DNA of 64,000 nt from AV40 sp963817335 (GCA_963817335.1 CAWFNX010000001.1:124001-188000), one strand, 5' to 3'; shown: positions 48,214-57,951, counted from the first letter of the stretch. Numbers and translations: made by a program. Notes: generated by a model from the letters alone, not told the origin.

Positions 48214-49421
48214 TGGAGAAACCGCTTCGCATTCTAGTCGTGGTGAACTTGCCGTGGGACGAGCGGCTGGGCGCAGTTCGCATCTGGATGCAGTTGGCCA
48301 AGCAGTGGGCGAAAGCCGGTCACACCGTTGAGAAATTTTGTCTAAGCGATGCATTTCCAAACCCAACCTCATCCGCCGCGCGTTACGCATGGCGTCAGGC
48401 AATTTTTCCGTATCGAGCTGCTCGCTTTGTTCGCTCCTACGCTCGGGAATTCGATGTTATTGATTGTCTGATTGGGACCCTTCCGTTTCCGAAAAAGTCC
48501 CTGCGATTCGATGGTCTTCTGGTCGGTCGCTCGATCGGACTGTATCTCACCTACGCCCATTTCATCCGTTCGAGCCGCCAACGATGGCAAGGCCAGCGCC
48601 GCGGCAAGTTCCTCGGCCGGCTCCTCTACACTTTCACATCGTGGCTGCTGAAGCGGAGCGCTGACCGCGCCCTGGCTCATTGCGACTGGTTCAACCTGCC
48701 GAATGAGGATGAGAAACGCGCCCTGGACGAGCGTTGCCCTGGAGCCAAAATCATCATTCAGCCATATGGATTGAGCGACGCGGAGCGAGCGGCGTTTCTC
48801 AAGGCAGCCCAACCGACTTTGGCGCGTCTCGCTAACAAGGAAATTTGCTTTCTCGGAATGTGGAGCGTCCGGAAAGGTTCGCGCGATTGGCCCGAGATTG
48901 TCCGCGCCATTTGGAATTCTGTCCCGGACGCGCGGTTCGCATTTCTTGGCACCATGGCCGATGAAAAGACCGTTCTCTACGATCTTGGAATATCTCCCCG
49001 CGAATCGATTCGTTGTATCAGAACCTACGATCCCAAAGATCTTCCGCAGTTAGTCTCCGGTTGCGCGGTCGGGCTTTTCCCGAGTTACATTGAAGGATTC
49101 GGCATATCCGTAATCGAACAACTTGCCGCAGGTGTTCCAACCATTGCTTACGACGTCCCGGGGCCGCGGCAAATTTTTGCGTCGGCTCGTTCTGAATTTT
49201 TGGTCGCCAGCGGAAACGCGACTGCGATGGCCAAGCGTGCAGTGGAAATTCTGCAGATGAATGAGAGCCAATACGCCTCTTTATCTGAAACCTCTCGCCG
49301 GATTGCGAACGCGTTTCGTTGGGAAAAAATTGCAGCGGACACGATTGACCAATACGCCGCCGCTCTCGCGCGGGTGAGGCCGCTCAATCAGAAAGACGAA
49401 ACCAAGGCGGTTTCAGCTTGA
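48213..49421 (+). CDS. Glycosyltransferase family 4
   Basis: 402 residues from ATG 48213; the frame is open upstream but that lies in the previous gene. Start of Rossmann domain (RILVVVNLPWDERLGAVRIW) and donor-binding C-terminal domain with LFPSYIEGFGISVIEQLAAG (E-x7-E motif). A basic N-terminal half and no membrane segment are typical for soluble or peripheral GT4 enzymes. Overlaps the previous stop by two bases (TAATG) and the next gene by four (TTGA). Acceptor and donor unknown. Confidence 0.88.
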   Translation: MEKPLRILVVVNLPWDERLGAVRIWMQLAKQWAKAGHTVEKFCLSDAFPNPTSSAARYAWRQAIFPYRAARFVRSYAREFDVIDCLIGTLPFPKKSLRFDGLLVGRSIGLYLTYAHFIRSSRQRWQGQRRGKFLGRLLYTFTSWLLKRSADRALAHCDWFNLPNEDEKRALDERCPGAKIIIQPYGLSDAERAAFLKAAQPTLARLANKEICFLGMWSVRKGSRDWPEIVRAIWNSVPDARFAFLGTMADEKTVLYDLGISPRESIRCIRTYDPKDLPQLVSGCAVGLFPSYIEGFGISVIEQLAAGVPTIAYDVPGPRQIFASARSEFLVASGNATAMAKRAVEILQMNESQYASLSETSRRIANAFRWEKIAADTIDQYAAALARVRPLNQKDETKAVSA

Positions 49422-50503
49422 ATAGAATTCTTCAGATCGTTCCGAGAGTCCCCGGAGGAATTGATGGCGTCGGCGATTACGCGCTGACTCTTGCCGTAAA
49501 GCTGCATCACAAATTCGGACGGTCGACCTTGTTCATGACGCCCGATACTCCGTCGCCCACGATGGTTCGCGATTACGAGGTTCGGCCGCTGAATCAGTTA
49601 GGCGATGGGCAAGAGTTTGATTGCGTGATCCTGCATTACGTGAATTACGGGTACCAGAACCGTGGCATTCCCTTCGGCTTGATATCGACTTTGCGCCGAA
49701 TGCGGCAGCAACATCGCGGCAAATTGCTTACGGTTTTTCATGAGCTCTATGCCTCCGGCCCGCCCTGGAGCAGCGCCTTCTGGCTGCAACCGCTCCAGGT
49801 CCATTTGAGCAAGTCAATCACTCGCCTGTCCGATGCGTGCTTTGTTAGTAACCAAAATTTCCTTTCCGAATTGCAGCGGCTGGTTCCTGACGCGCAGATT
49901 CATTTGCATCCGACGCCGTCCGGGCTGGAGGAACCATCGTTGTCTCGTGCGCAAATAACCGAACGCGATCCGCACCGTTGGGCAGTCGTTGGCGGCACGG
50001 TTCTGTCCGAACGCTCGCTCCGATCTTTCGCTCGGGCGAAACAATGGATTCCCGAATCTGTTACTCCTCGTTTTTTGTTTGTTCTCGGCGGAAATGAGAA
50101 TCCGGTCACGCGCTTGCTTCTCGCCGATCTGGGGATTGAATCCGATTACCGTCCGCGCGTCGCCGCGATTGATGCTTCCGAGATTCTCAGGACCTGTTCT
50201 TTCGCCTGGATCAATTATTTCCATCGGCCGGATGTTGAGAGTTCGGTAGTTTTGAAATCGAGCGCTTTCGCGGCGATTTGCGCGCACGGCGTCGTTCCGG
50301 TTTTTCCACATCGCGGCGGGTCGATCGCGATCAATGACGATCGATTGCCCGGACCTTTTTTCGTTGAACCGGGCCGTTCCGAAATTCCAACTGCCCAGGA
50401 GCGGTCGACAATTGCCGCAAATATTTACGATTGGTATCAACGACGCGCTTCGTCGGAATCGTTGGTCGAAGGAATCGCTAGCGCCCTGGCGTTGAGCAAA
50501 TGA
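49418..50503 (+). CDS. Glycosyltransferase, GT4-like but divergent
   Basis: 361 residues from a TTG (49418) overlapping the previous stop (TTGA). N-terminal Rossmann domain (RILQIVPRVPGGIDGVGDYA) is GT4-like, with TVFHELYASGP. The C-terminal domain is less typical: VVLKSSAFAAICAHGVVPVF replaces the usual EGFG segment, so the canonical E-x7-E donor motif is not clear. It could be a divergent GT4 or an inactive paralogue. Coupled to the next gene (ATGA). Confidence 0.65.
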   Translation: MNRILQIVPRVPGGIDGVGDYALTLAVKLHHKFGRSTLFMTPDTPSPTMVRDYEVRPLNQLGDGQEFDCVILHYVNYGYQNRGIPFGLISTLRRMRQQHRGKLLTVFHELYASGPPWSSAFWLQPLQVHLSKSITRLSDACFVSNQNFLSELQRLVPDAQIHLHPTPSGLEEPSLSRAQITERDPHRWAVVGGTVLSERSLRSFARAKQWIPESVTPRFLFVLGGNENPVTRLLLADLGIESDYRPRVAAIDASEILRTCSFAWINYFHRPDVESSVVLKSSAFAAICAHGVVPVFPHRGGSIAINDDRLPGPFFVEPGRSEIPTAQERSTIAANIYDWYQRRASSESLVEGIASALALSK

Positions 50504-51486
50504 ACGAACCCCTCATCGTAGATAGGCAGGTTGAATTGGTCGCGATCGTCAATTCATTCAATCGCCGATCTCTCCTGGAACGTGCCATTGAATCCCTGAC
50601 TGAATCCTTGAGAAAAGCGCGATTTCGTTGGGCTATCGTCGTTTTCGAAGCCGGCTCCAACGACGGTAGCGCCGAGTATTTGAAAGCCCGGCGCGAAAAA
50701 GCCCCAGGGGACAATCTTTTCGTGATTGAAGCCCGCGGCGAGCGTCGCTCATTCAGTGACGGAGTAAATGAAGCCTCGGCTTTCGCGCTCACTCGCTTTC
50801 CAAACTGCCGCTGGCTCTTTCTTTACGAGACCGACAACTGTCTTATGAATATCGGTTCGGTTGAGAAAGCGATTGCGCTCTTAGAGCTGGAACCCCGGCT
50901 CGCTGCAGTCGGATTCACCGTCAAACAACATGACGGCAGCTTTTTTGGCTACGGTATGCAATTTCCTTCACTGCTCTCGTTCGCTCTCGGCCAAAATCTG
51001 GCCGCGCTTTGCAAATTGCACGGACCAAATAACTCCGCCTGGCGTACCAGCGACGGAATTCGTTGGCGCACTTGCGATGCGGTTTTTACGAGTCCGCTTT
51101 TGGTTCGCCGCCAGGCGTGGGAACAAACCAATGGGTTCGACGCCGCAAATTTCCCTTTCTCCGATACCGATCTTGATTGGGCGTGGCGTTGCGCCAAGCT
51201 CGGTTGGGAAATGGCGATCATCGCATCCGAGGATGTCATTCATGATAATCTCGAACAGCTCTCGGCCTGGTCGGCCAATCGAGTTGTAGATTTTCATCGC
51301 AACCGTTTTCGCCTTTTGAAGCGTCATCGCGGCAAACACGTTGCGCTTCTGAAGCCTATTCTGTTTCTGCGACACGGATTTGAAGCGCTGATTCTCAAGC
51401 GAAGATCTCGCGTTGATCCGGCGGCAAAAGAAAAACTCGCGAAACGCAAACAAATGTTGCGAACTGTCTGGAGCAATTATTGCTAA
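50500..51486 (+). CDS. Glycosyltransferase family 2
   Basis: 328 residues, ATGA overlap with the previous gene. GT-A fold with VAIVNSFNRRSLLERAIESL, VVFEAGSNDGSAEYL and an acidic YETDNC segment in the DxD position. Later: TDLDWAWRCAKLGWEMAI with the ED region before the catalytic base position. A typical rhamnosyl/glucosyl-type inverting enzyme pattern, but donor and acceptor cannot be identified. The C-terminus is Lys/Arg-rich, which suits membrane association. Confidence 0.85.
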   Translation: MNEPLIVDRQVELVAIVNSFNRRSLLERAIESLTESLRKARFRWAIVVFEAGSNDGSAEYLKARREKAPGDNLFVIEARGERRSFSDGVNEASAFALTRFPNCRWLFLYETDNCLMNIGSVEKAIALLELEPRLAAVGFTVKQHDGSFFGYGMQFPSLLSFALGQNLAALCKLHGPNNSAWRTSDGIRWRTCDAVFTSPLLVRRQAWEQTNGFDAANFPFSDTDLDWAWRCAKLGWEMAIIASEDVIHDNLEQLSAWSANRVVDFHRNRFRLLKRHRGKHVALLKPILFLRHGFEALILKRRSRVDPAAKEKLAKRKQMLRTVWSNYC

Positions 51487-51504
51487 TCAACTTCGCGCAC
51501 TTTC

Positions 51505-52515
51505 TTGAAGATCCTTTTTTCGTCTTACCTATTCGACCCCAGTGTTGGGGGAATTGAATCCGTCTCGAAAATTCTTGCCCAAAAATTTGCAGCGGCAGGT
51601 GAAGAGGTGCGCGTGATTACCCAGAGTGCCGGTGATGGAACTTCCGACCCAACCTACAAATTAAGCCGGCGCCCGTCGGTAGCCGAGATCCTTCGACTCC
51701 TTCGATGGTGTGATCTCTTTTTTCAGAACAATGTCAGCCTCCGCAGTTTGATTCCGGCGCTGATATTGCGAAAACCCACTTTGGTCGTGCATCAAACCTG
51801 GCTTCGGAATGTTCATGGTGGAATTGGCTGGCAGAATCGGTTCAAACAGGCCCTTTTACGTTTTGTCTCCAATGTAGCAATCAGCAAGGCGATCGCCGAC
51901 CGTCTCAGTGTGCATTCGATTGTAATTGGCAATCCCTACGATGAAACCGTCTTCGGTTTGAATTCCGCGATCAGGCGCGACAAAACGATTGCCTTTGTCG
52001 GAAGGCTCGTGTCCGACAAGGGCGTCGATCTGCTTCTTCGCGCGCTCGATCTTCTGAAACAGGACGGATTGTCGCCTGATCTGACCATCGTCGGTACGGG
52101 ACCGGAAGAAAATGAGTTGCGGAGACTGGCGGCCAGTCTCGGCTTGAATAAGCAAGTGACCTTTGTTGGCCAGAAATCTGGAGTCGCGATCGCGGAGATT
52201 TTGAATCACCACCTTATTCTGGCCGTGCCTTCACGATGGGCCGAACCGTTTGGCGTGGTAGCGCTTGAAGGAATCGCCTGTGGCTGCATCGTCGTGGGAT
52301 CGGAAGGCGGCGGGTTGAAAGAAGCGATCGGTCCTTGTGGCTTAACTTTTGAGAACAGAAATGTGGAGGCACTGGCTGCCGAGCTGAAACGCGTAATGAG
52401 CGAACCCAAGCTGCAATCAACGCTTCGTGAGCGGGCGGCGGAACATCTCGTAAAGTTTCAGTCGGACGCGGTTGCCGCGGCCTACCTTGACATCATGAGG
52501 AAGATGGTCGCGTGA
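51505..52515 (+). CDS. Glycosyltransferase family 4
   Basis: 336 residues from a TTG (51505). Domains: KILFSSYLFDPSVGGIESVS (acceptor side, with the GG motif), and the donor side TIAFVGRLVSDKGVDLLLRA, VGTGPEENELRRL and PSRWAEPFGVVALEGIACGC with the E-x7-E pair. A compact retaining GT-B enzyme. It lies 18 bases after the GT2 gene and is followed by a methyltransferase. Confidence 0.88.
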   Translation: MKILFSSYLFDPSVGGIESVSKILAQKFAAAGEEVRVITQSAGDGTSDPTYKLSRRPSVAEILRLLRWCDLFFQNNVSLRSLIPALILRKPTLVVHQTWLRNVHGGIGWQNRFKQALLRFVSNVAISKAIADRLSVHSIVIGNPYDETVFGLNSAIRRDKTIAFVGRLVSDKGVDLLLRALDLLKQDGLSPDLTIVGTGPEENELRRLAASLGLNKQVTFVGQKSGVAIAEILNHHLILAVPSRWAEPFGVVALEGIACGCIVVGSEGGGLKEAIGPCGLTFENRNVEALAAELKRVMSEPKLQSTLRERAAEHLVKFQSDAVAAAYLDIMRKMVA

Positions 52516-52534
52516 AGTTTCACCCTGTTCCGAA

Positions 52535-53305
52535 TTGCGACTTAGCGTGAACTTGAAGGCTTTACTGAAACGCTGGCTTCCGGAAGCATGGCTCGAATCC
52601 TATCGAAAAATGCAGCGCGCGGAGGAGCAAAAGCGCAACGCCGCGAAAACCACCGAGCAGGTTTTCACCGAGATTTATGCTCAAAAGCAGTGGGGTCTTA
52701 GTTCGGAGGAATTCGAATCAGGCGCTGGCTCAGCCAACGAACGGATCACAACCGAATATCTGGCCGCAGTCCGCGAATGGTTACGCCGAATCGGGTCGGA
52801 AAAAATGACAATCGTCGACCTTGGCTGCGGCGACTTTCGCGTTGGCCGCCAACTCGTGGACTCTTGTGGTTGTTATGTCGGCGTCGACATCGTCAAACCG
52901 CTCATCGAGCATCATGCAAGAACGTTCGCCTCACCAAAGGTCCGGTTTCTTCACCGAAATATCTTGGAGAACAGCTTGCCCGAGGGCGATGTATGCTTTT
53001 TGCGCCAGGTGTTGCAGCATCTGGCGAATGATCAGATCGCAGCCGTTCTGGACCGGATACAAAAGTATCGATGGGCGGTCATCACAGAACATCATCCTTC
53101 GAGTTCGTTCTTTCGCGCTTCGAACTTGGATAAGCCTCACGGTGCCGATATTCGCCTTTTCCAAGGCTCCGGTGTCTTTCTAAAGGAACCGCCCTTTAAT
53201 GTACCGGCGTCTCAGCTTGAATTACTATTGGAAGTAGACGGCCATCCATTTCCGGCGTGGGACGATCCGGGAATCATTCGTACTTACGTCCTGAGCAACC
53301 CGTGA
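52535..53305 (+). CDS. SAM-dependent methyltransferase (class I)
   Basis: 256 residues from a TTG (52535); a GTG at 52547 is an equally reasonable start. SAM-binding motif VDLGCGDFRVGRQLVD with YVGVDIVKPLIEHHART (acidic residue of the second strand), then VCFLRQVLQHLANDQI. Rossmann-type, likely modifying a sugar of the repeat unit or a glycan end. Substrate unknown. Its stop overlaps the start of the next glycosyltransferase gene (GTGA). Confidence 0.85.
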   Translation: MRLSVNLKALLKRWLPEAWLESYRKMQRAEEQKRNAAKTTEQVFTEIYAQKQWGLSSEEFESGAGSANERITTEYLAAVREWLRRIGSEKMTIVDLGCGDFRVGRQLVDSCGCYVGVDIVKPLIEHHARTFASPKVRFLHRNILENSLPEGDVCFLRQVLQHLANDQIAAVLDRIQKYRWAVITEHHPSSSFFRASNLDKPHGADIRLFQGSGVFLKEPPFNVPASQLELLLEVDGHPFPAWDDPGIIRTYVLSNP

Positions 53306-54519
53306 TTGTTCTTTCCCATCCCATCGGCAACGAATTTGTTCGCGAAGCGCTGGTAGGGTTCGATCGAGCCGGCCTGCTTTCCGAATTTTGGACTGCAATT
53401 AGTTGGGATCCAAAATCGGCAATCAACCGCGCGCTGCCGCAGTCCCTTCGCGAACTTTTCGGGCGGCGTTCATTTCCCGAGTCGGTCCGGGCGCGGACCC
53501 ATACTTTGCCGGTTCGCGAAGCGCTGCGTCTACTCACTGGCGCAGCGGGTTTTTCGTCGCGCCATGAAACTGCCTTCAGCATCGATGCCGTTTTCCGCGA
53601 ACTGGACAGGAAAGTTGCGAATCGCTTGCGAAAGACCAAGAACGTTCGCTCGATTTACGCCTATGAAGATGGCGCGCTGGAAAGTTTCCGGACAGCGCGG
53701 AATCTAAAACTCCAGCGAATCTACGACTTGCCGATCGGTTATTGGCGAGTGGGCCAACAAATTTTTGCTGAAGAAGCCGAGCGCGAGCCGGAATGGGCGC
53801 CAACCTTGACCGGAACGCTCGACAGCGCCGAAAAACTTGCGCGCAAAGATGACGAGCTGCGTCTCGCCACGCGCGTCATTGTCGCCAGCACATTCACGAA
53901 GCAGACATTGGCCGATTCGCCATGCAGGGCGAAAATCGACATCGTTCCGTACGGAGCGCCCAGGGCGATTTCCAGCGAGGCCGCACCATCGTCCGACAAA
54001 CTCAGAGTTTTGTTCGCCGGATCGCTTGGTCAGCGCAAAGGCTTGTCCTACTTGCTTGCAGCAGTCGAAAAACTCCAGGGCGCTGTTGATCTGACGTTAC
54101 TCGGCAGAAAGACGGTAAACGGCTGCGCGCCTCTCGATGCGGCAGTTCAAAGATATCGTTGGCTTCCAAGTCTGAGTCACGCCGCCGTGTTGCGTGAGAT
54201 GCACTCCCACGATGTGCTTGTCCTGCCGTCGCTGTTTGAAGGCTTTGGTTTGGTAATTTTGGAGGCGATGGCGCAGGGCACCCCGGTCATAACAACGAGC
54301 CACACCGCCGGGCCTGACATCATTGAAAACGAATTCGACGGTTTCGTTGTCCCGATTCGTTCCGCGAACGCGATTGCCGAGAAACTGGATTTGCTCACAC
54401 ATGATCGGGAACGGCTGATGTCGATGAAATCAGCCGCCAAACGCAAGGCGGATGCACACGGATGGGACGGTTATCGGCAGCGCTTGGTGGAAGTGGCACG
54501 GGAAGTGATGGCGAGCTAA
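53302..54519 (+). CDS. Glycosyltransferase family 4
   Basis: 405 residues from GTG 53302, which overlaps the previous TGA; the frame is open 15 codons further upstream but that part is inside the methyltransferase gene. The acceptor domain starts VIVLSHPIGNEFVREALVGF. The donor domain has LRVLFAGSLGQRKGLSYLLA, and LPSLFEGFGLVILEAMAQGT with the E-x7-E pair. The central stretch with RDLPIGYWRVGQQ-like sequence (IYDLPIGYWRVGQQ) is typical for several EPS GT4 enzymes. Substrate unknown. Confidence 0.87.
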   Translation: MIVLSHPIGNEFVREALVGFDRAGLLSEFWTAISWDPKSAINRALPQSLRELFGRRSFPESVRARTHTLPVREALRLLTGAAGFSSRHETAFSIDAVFRELDRKVANRLRKTKNVRSIYAYEDGALESFRTARNLKLQRIYDLPIGYWRVGQQIFAEEAEREPEWAPTLTGTLDSAEKLARKDDELRLATRVIVASTFTKQTLADSPCRAKIDIVPYGAPRAISSEAAPSSDKLRVLFAGSLGQRKGLSYLLAAVEKLQGAVDLTLLGRKTVNGCAPLDAAVQRYRWLPSLSHAAVLREMHSHDVLVLPSLFEGFGLVILEAMAQGTPVITTSHTAGPDIIENEFDGFVVPIRSANAIAEKLDLLTHDRERLMSMKSAAKRKADAHGWDGYRQRLVEVAREVMAS

Positions 54520-54520
54520 G

Positions 54521-56020
54521 GTGCGCCACCCAATGAGAGCAGCCTTCACCCCTTCATTTTCGTCCGTTCCAGCGAAAGTTCCCATGGCGGACCAGCCTCC
54601 CAGTCTGCGCGCGGTGCGCATTCTGATTTGGGTTTACCTTTTTCTTCTCGTCGTGGAAGGGTCCGTGCGGAAGTGGATTCTTCCGCAGCTTTCTGATCCG
54701 TTGCTGATCATTCGTGATCCCGTGCTGCTGGCGATCTACTTCTGCGCCCTGCGCGCACACGTCTTTCCCGGGAACGCTTACGTCATTCTTCTCGGCGTCA
54801 TCGGAGTCCTCTCGATGCTCCTCAGTATTTGGATGCTCTACGATTATGTGCCGTTCAAGGTGATCATGCTCGTAACCGCTTACGGTTTTCGGTCAGATTT
54901 TCTGCACTTGCCTCTTATCTTTGTGATCGCGGAAACGTTAGATTTGGAGGATGTGAAAAAAATCGGTTATTGGACTCTGCTTTTGATGATTCCAATGGCG
55001 ATTCTCATGGTGTTGCAGTTTAAGGCGTCGCCGGATTCGTTCATCAATAAGACAGTCGGTCTGGGCGAAGCACAGCAGCTATCCACCGCTGGCGGAAAAA
55101 TCCGGCCGCCTGCGACCTTCTCGTTTATTTCTGGACCGGTCTTTTATTTGAGCGCGGGAGCCGCTTTTCTGATTTATGGGGCGCTGACCCACGGTGTCTA
55201 TAAAGGTTGGCTGCTGTTTGTTTCAGCCGCTGCGCTCCTCGCTGGTGTTATGGTTTCGGGAAGTCGGGCCTGCGTTTTAGCAGTCGGTCTCGTCGGACTT
55301 TCCATTCTCATCATTGTCTTAGTGCGTCCTTCAGCGGTGAACAAGATTGGTGGGACTCTACTCGCGCTCGCTATCATTGGTTTCCTTCTCATCCTTTTCG
55401 GCAGTCATCTTCCATTTATGAGGGAGGGGATGGATGTTCTTTCGGAGCGTTTTACCAGCTCGGCCGAGGTTGCAGAGACAACTATCGTCGGCGGATTGCT
55501 TGAGCGAGTGATGCAGGAATTTACTGAGCCGTTTAGTTACATACTTAAGATACCTTTGACCGGATACGGCCTCGGGCTCGGCACGGCTGGCGGGGCACGG
55601 TTCCTGGTTGGGCAGGGAACGTTTTTGTTATCAGAGAACGAATGGACACGAATTATTGCAGAGAGTGGGCCTTTTCTCGGTCTCGGTTTCATTATCGTGC
55701 GGGTCGCGCTGACAGGTAAGCTGTTGTTGGCCAGCTTGCGCGCTCTCAAGGCCGGAGAAGTCTTGTCGATTCTTCTGTTCAGCACCGCATTTCTCGGAGT
55801 GCTCAATGGGCAGTTGGGTCAACCAACGACACTTGGTTTCACCGTCGTTCTCGCCGGACTTTGTCTGGCCGCAGCCAAAGTCGGCGACCCGGCGACCGAA
55901 GAAGTAGAAGACGATGAAGACACTGGCGAAAGACCGTTGCCGCGGCGTTCTGCTTTTGCCAATCGCATCCACGGGCCGGCTCACGATACCGATCACACCA
56001 ATGGTTCTGTTGATCGGTAA
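54521..56020 (+). CDS. Wzy/O-antigen polymerase-ligase-like membrane protein
   Basis: 499 residues from GTG 54521 (ATG 54533 is an alternative). About ten to twelve membrane segments (e.g. VRILIWVYLFLLVVEGSV, FVSAAALLAGVMVSGSRACV, IIGFLLILFGSHLPFM, GLGFIIVRVALTGKLLLASL). A long periplasmic loop follows SGSRACVLA in the Wzy/WaaL style, and GYGLGLGTAGGARF in the second half is typical of O-antigen polymerases. Should join flipped repeat units. The C-terminus is cytoplasmic and acidic (EEVEDDEDTGERPLPRRS). Overlaps the next gene by 20 bases. Confidence 0.8.
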   Translation: MRHPMRAAFTPSFSSVPAKVPMADQPPSLRAVRILIWVYLFLLVVEGSVRKWILPQLSDPLLIIRDPVLLAIYFCALRAHVFPGNAYVILLGVIGVLSMLLSIWMLYDYVPFKVIMLVTAYGFRSDFLHLPLIFVIAETLDLEDVKKIGYWTLLLMIPMAILMVLQFKASPDSFINKTVGLGEAQQLSTAGGKIRPPATFSFISGPVFYLSAGAAFLIYGALTHGVYKGWLLFVSAAALLAGVMVSGSRACVLAVGLVGLSILIIVLVRPSAVNKIGGTLLALAIIGFLLILFGSHLPFMREGMDVLSERFTSSAEVAETTIVGGLLERVMQEFTEPFSYILKIPLTGYGLGLGTAGGARFLVGQGTFLLSENEWTRIIAESGPFLGLGFIIVRVALTGKLLLASLRALKAGEVLSILLFSTAFLGVLNGQLGQPTTLGFTVVLAGLCLAAAKVGDPATEEVEDDEDTGERPLPRRSAFANRIHGPAHDTDHTNGSVDR

Positions 56021-57122
56021 TTACCCGCTCGATCGCCAACAAAGCATGCAGCGTTTCGCCACGATGATGCTGCAGGGCCTGATTGCGGCAGGAGTTCCAG
56101 CGGAAGTGATAGCGCCGATTCCGGTGTTCGGAAAATTTTTTGGTGACGAAAATTTCATCGGCAAATGGCTCGCTTACGTCGACAAGTTTTTTTTGTTTCC
56201 GCGCCAACTTCGGGCGCGCGTTGCCAACCAAACTGCGATCGTCCACATCTGCGATCACTCGAATGCGATCTACTGTGCGAACGTCGCCAATGTTCCCGCC
56301 GTCGTAACCTGTCACGACCTGATCGCGGTGCGCAGCGCGCTCGGAGAAGAATTACACTGTCCGGTTTCTTTCACCGGACGACTGTTGCAGCGCTGGATTT
56401 TGCGAAGTCTTCGGCGCGCTGACGCAGTGGTTTGTGTTTCAAATGCCACTCATGACGATGCCGAACGACTGGTTTCGCGCGATGGGCCTTCGCCCAAACT
56501 CGAAGTAATCAGTAATGGACTGAATTATCCATACCGGAAGCTCACGGATGAAGACGCCGCCGCGCGGTTGAAGGCCATTCCCGGACTGGCGCCGCCCTTT
56601 GTGTTGCATGTGGGGTCCAACTTGCCGCGAAAGAACCGTGACGCCGTCCTTCGAATTTTCGCGCGTAACAAAGACAAATGGAACGCTCGCCTTGTTTTCG
56701 CGGGCGACGCGCTGACTCAGAAGCAACATTCGCTGGCCAGCCGGCTCGGGATCGCCGACCGCATCGTCGAGATCAAAGACGCTTCCGATAAATTACTCGA
56801 AGCGTTGTATACCTGCGCGATCGCGCTCCTACATCCGTCGCTCTCCGAAGGATTCGGCTGGCCAATCATCGAAGCGCAAGCATGTGGATGCCCCGTGGTC
56901 TGCACGAACATTCCTCCAATGCCGGAAACTGCCGGTGACGCGGGCTTACTTCACGATGCATCCGACGAAGCAGGGTTTGCCGCCGATCTTCTACGCTTGA
57001 ACGATCCCGCCGAACGCGCCTCTTGGAGTGCGAAAGGTTTAGGTAACGCGGAACGATTCTCGACTGCAAAAATGATTTCGCGTTACATCGAGGTTTACCG
57101 CAGCCTGGGAGCGCAATTGTGA
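56001..57122 (+). CDS. Glycosyltransferase family 4
   Basis: 373 residues from ATG 56001 (MVLLIGNYPLDRQQSM); the frame is open upstream but inside the polymerase gene. Acceptor domain: MLQGLIAAGVPAEVIAP, AVVTCHDLIAVRSALGEE. Donor domain: FVLHVGSNLPRKNRDAVLRI, LVFAGDALTQKQ, and LHPSLSEGFGWPIIEAQACG with E-x7-E. It resembles mannosyl/rhamnosyl-type GT4 enzymes with the SEGFG signature. Overlaps the polymerase start by 20 bases and the following acetyltransferase by four (GTGA). Confidence 0.9.
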   Translation: MVLLIGNYPLDRQQSMQRFATMMLQGLIAAGVPAEVIAPIPVFGKFFGDENFIGKWLAYVDKFFLFPRQLRARVANQTAIVHICDHSNAIYCANVANVPAVVTCHDLIAVRSALGEELHCPVSFTGRLLQRWILRSLRRADAVVCVSNATHDDAERLVSRDGPSPKLEVISNGLNYPYRKLTDEDAAARLKAIPGLAPPFVLHVGSNLPRKNRDAVLRIFARNKDKWNARLVFAGDALTQKQHSLASRLGIADRIVEIKDASDKLLEALYTCAIALLHPSLSEGFGWPIIEAQACGCPVVCTNIPPMPETAGDAGLLHDASDEAGFAADLLRLNDPAERASWSAKGLGNAERFSTAKMISRYIEVYRSLGAQL

Positions 57123-57784
57123 GAAAACTTCTAATGTTAGTCAGTTTCCTCTTGCCGTGGAAATTGCGCCGTTCGTTTTTGCAAAAACAATTCGGTTACG
57201 AAATCCATCCTACCTGTCGCATCGGTCTCTCCTGGATCAATCCGACGCGGTTGATCATGGAAGAGGGGAGTCGCATTGATCACCTGACGCTTTGCAAGGG
57301 ACTGGATTTGCTTCATCTCAAGGCTCATTCAATGGTCGGCCGCGGCAACTGGATCACCGGTTTTCCACTTGGACCGTCGCGCCATTTCGCCGAGGAGACG
57401 GATAGAAAACCGCAGTTGATCGTTGGCGAGCATTCCGCGATCACTCATCGCCATTTCATTGACTGCACGAATTCGATCACAATCGGCAAATTCAGCACGA
57501 TGGCCGGTCTTCAGTCACAAATCATGACCCACAGTGTGGATATCGAGAGAAACCGCCAGACTTCCCAGCCGGTGCGAATTGGCGATTATTGTTTTGTCGG
57601 GACAAATTGCGTCGTGCTGGGTGGCAGCGTTCTGCCCGATTTCTGCGTAGTCGGCGCGAAGTCCCTCGTGAACAAGGCTTTCTCGGAGTCGTATCAGCTC
57701 TACGGCGGAGTGCCGGCTCGCCCGATCGAAAAATTGTCGCCTGAGTGCAAATATTTTCAGCGGACGGAAGGTTTCGTTGTCTAG
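57119..57784 (+). CDS. Hexapeptide-repeat acyltransferase
   Basis: 221 residues from GTG 57119. The middle shows left-handed beta-helix periodicity (IHPTCRIGLSWINPTRLIME, ITIGKFSTMAGLQSQIMTHS, IGDYCFVGTNCVVLGGSVLP), with the acyl-CoA-binding site implied by VVGAKSLVNKAFSESYQLYG. Like WcaF-type or NodL-type O-acetyltransferases. Would acetylate a sugar of the EPS. It is the last gene before the REP-like element; its 3' end has no overlap with the next gene. Confidence 0.87.
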   Translation: MRKLLMLVSFLLPWKLRRSFLQKQFGYEIHPTCRIGLSWINPTRLIMEEGSRIDHLTLCKGLDLLHLKAHSMVGRGNWITGFPLGPSRHFAEETDRKPQLIVGEHSAITHRHFIDCTNSITIGKFSTMAGLQSQIMTHSVDIERNRQTSQPVRIGDYCFVGTNCVVLGGSVLPDFCVVGAKSLVNKAFSESYQLYGGVPARPIEKLSPECKYFQRTEGFVV

Positions 57785-57809
57785 CGCGCGATCAATTTCA
57801 GCGATCGAC

Positions 57810-57951
57810 AATAGCCCAGCCTTTGAAGGCTGGGTAAATCGTTTATTGAAATATGAGTCCCGGCAGGGACGAAAGGAGATTTCTACCGTCCCTATTGGGA
57901 CTCGGCCGAGAATCGTTCTTGACCGGCCCAGCGTTGAAACGCTGGGCTATT
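57810..57951. repeat. REP-like palindromic element within EPS operon
   Basis: 142 bases bounded by AATAGCCCAGC and GCTGGGCTATT (perfect inverse of each other). The left arm has hairpin CCCAGCCT-TTGA-AGGCTGGG, the right arm CCCAGCGT-TGAA-ACGCTGGG. In the middle GAGTCCC...GGGACG faces CGTCCC...GGGACTC, another pairing. The whole has a cruciform-like layout. It separates the acetyltransferase and the GT4 gene. Chance translation through it gives a 71-residue frame that is not a gene. Confidence 0.8.
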
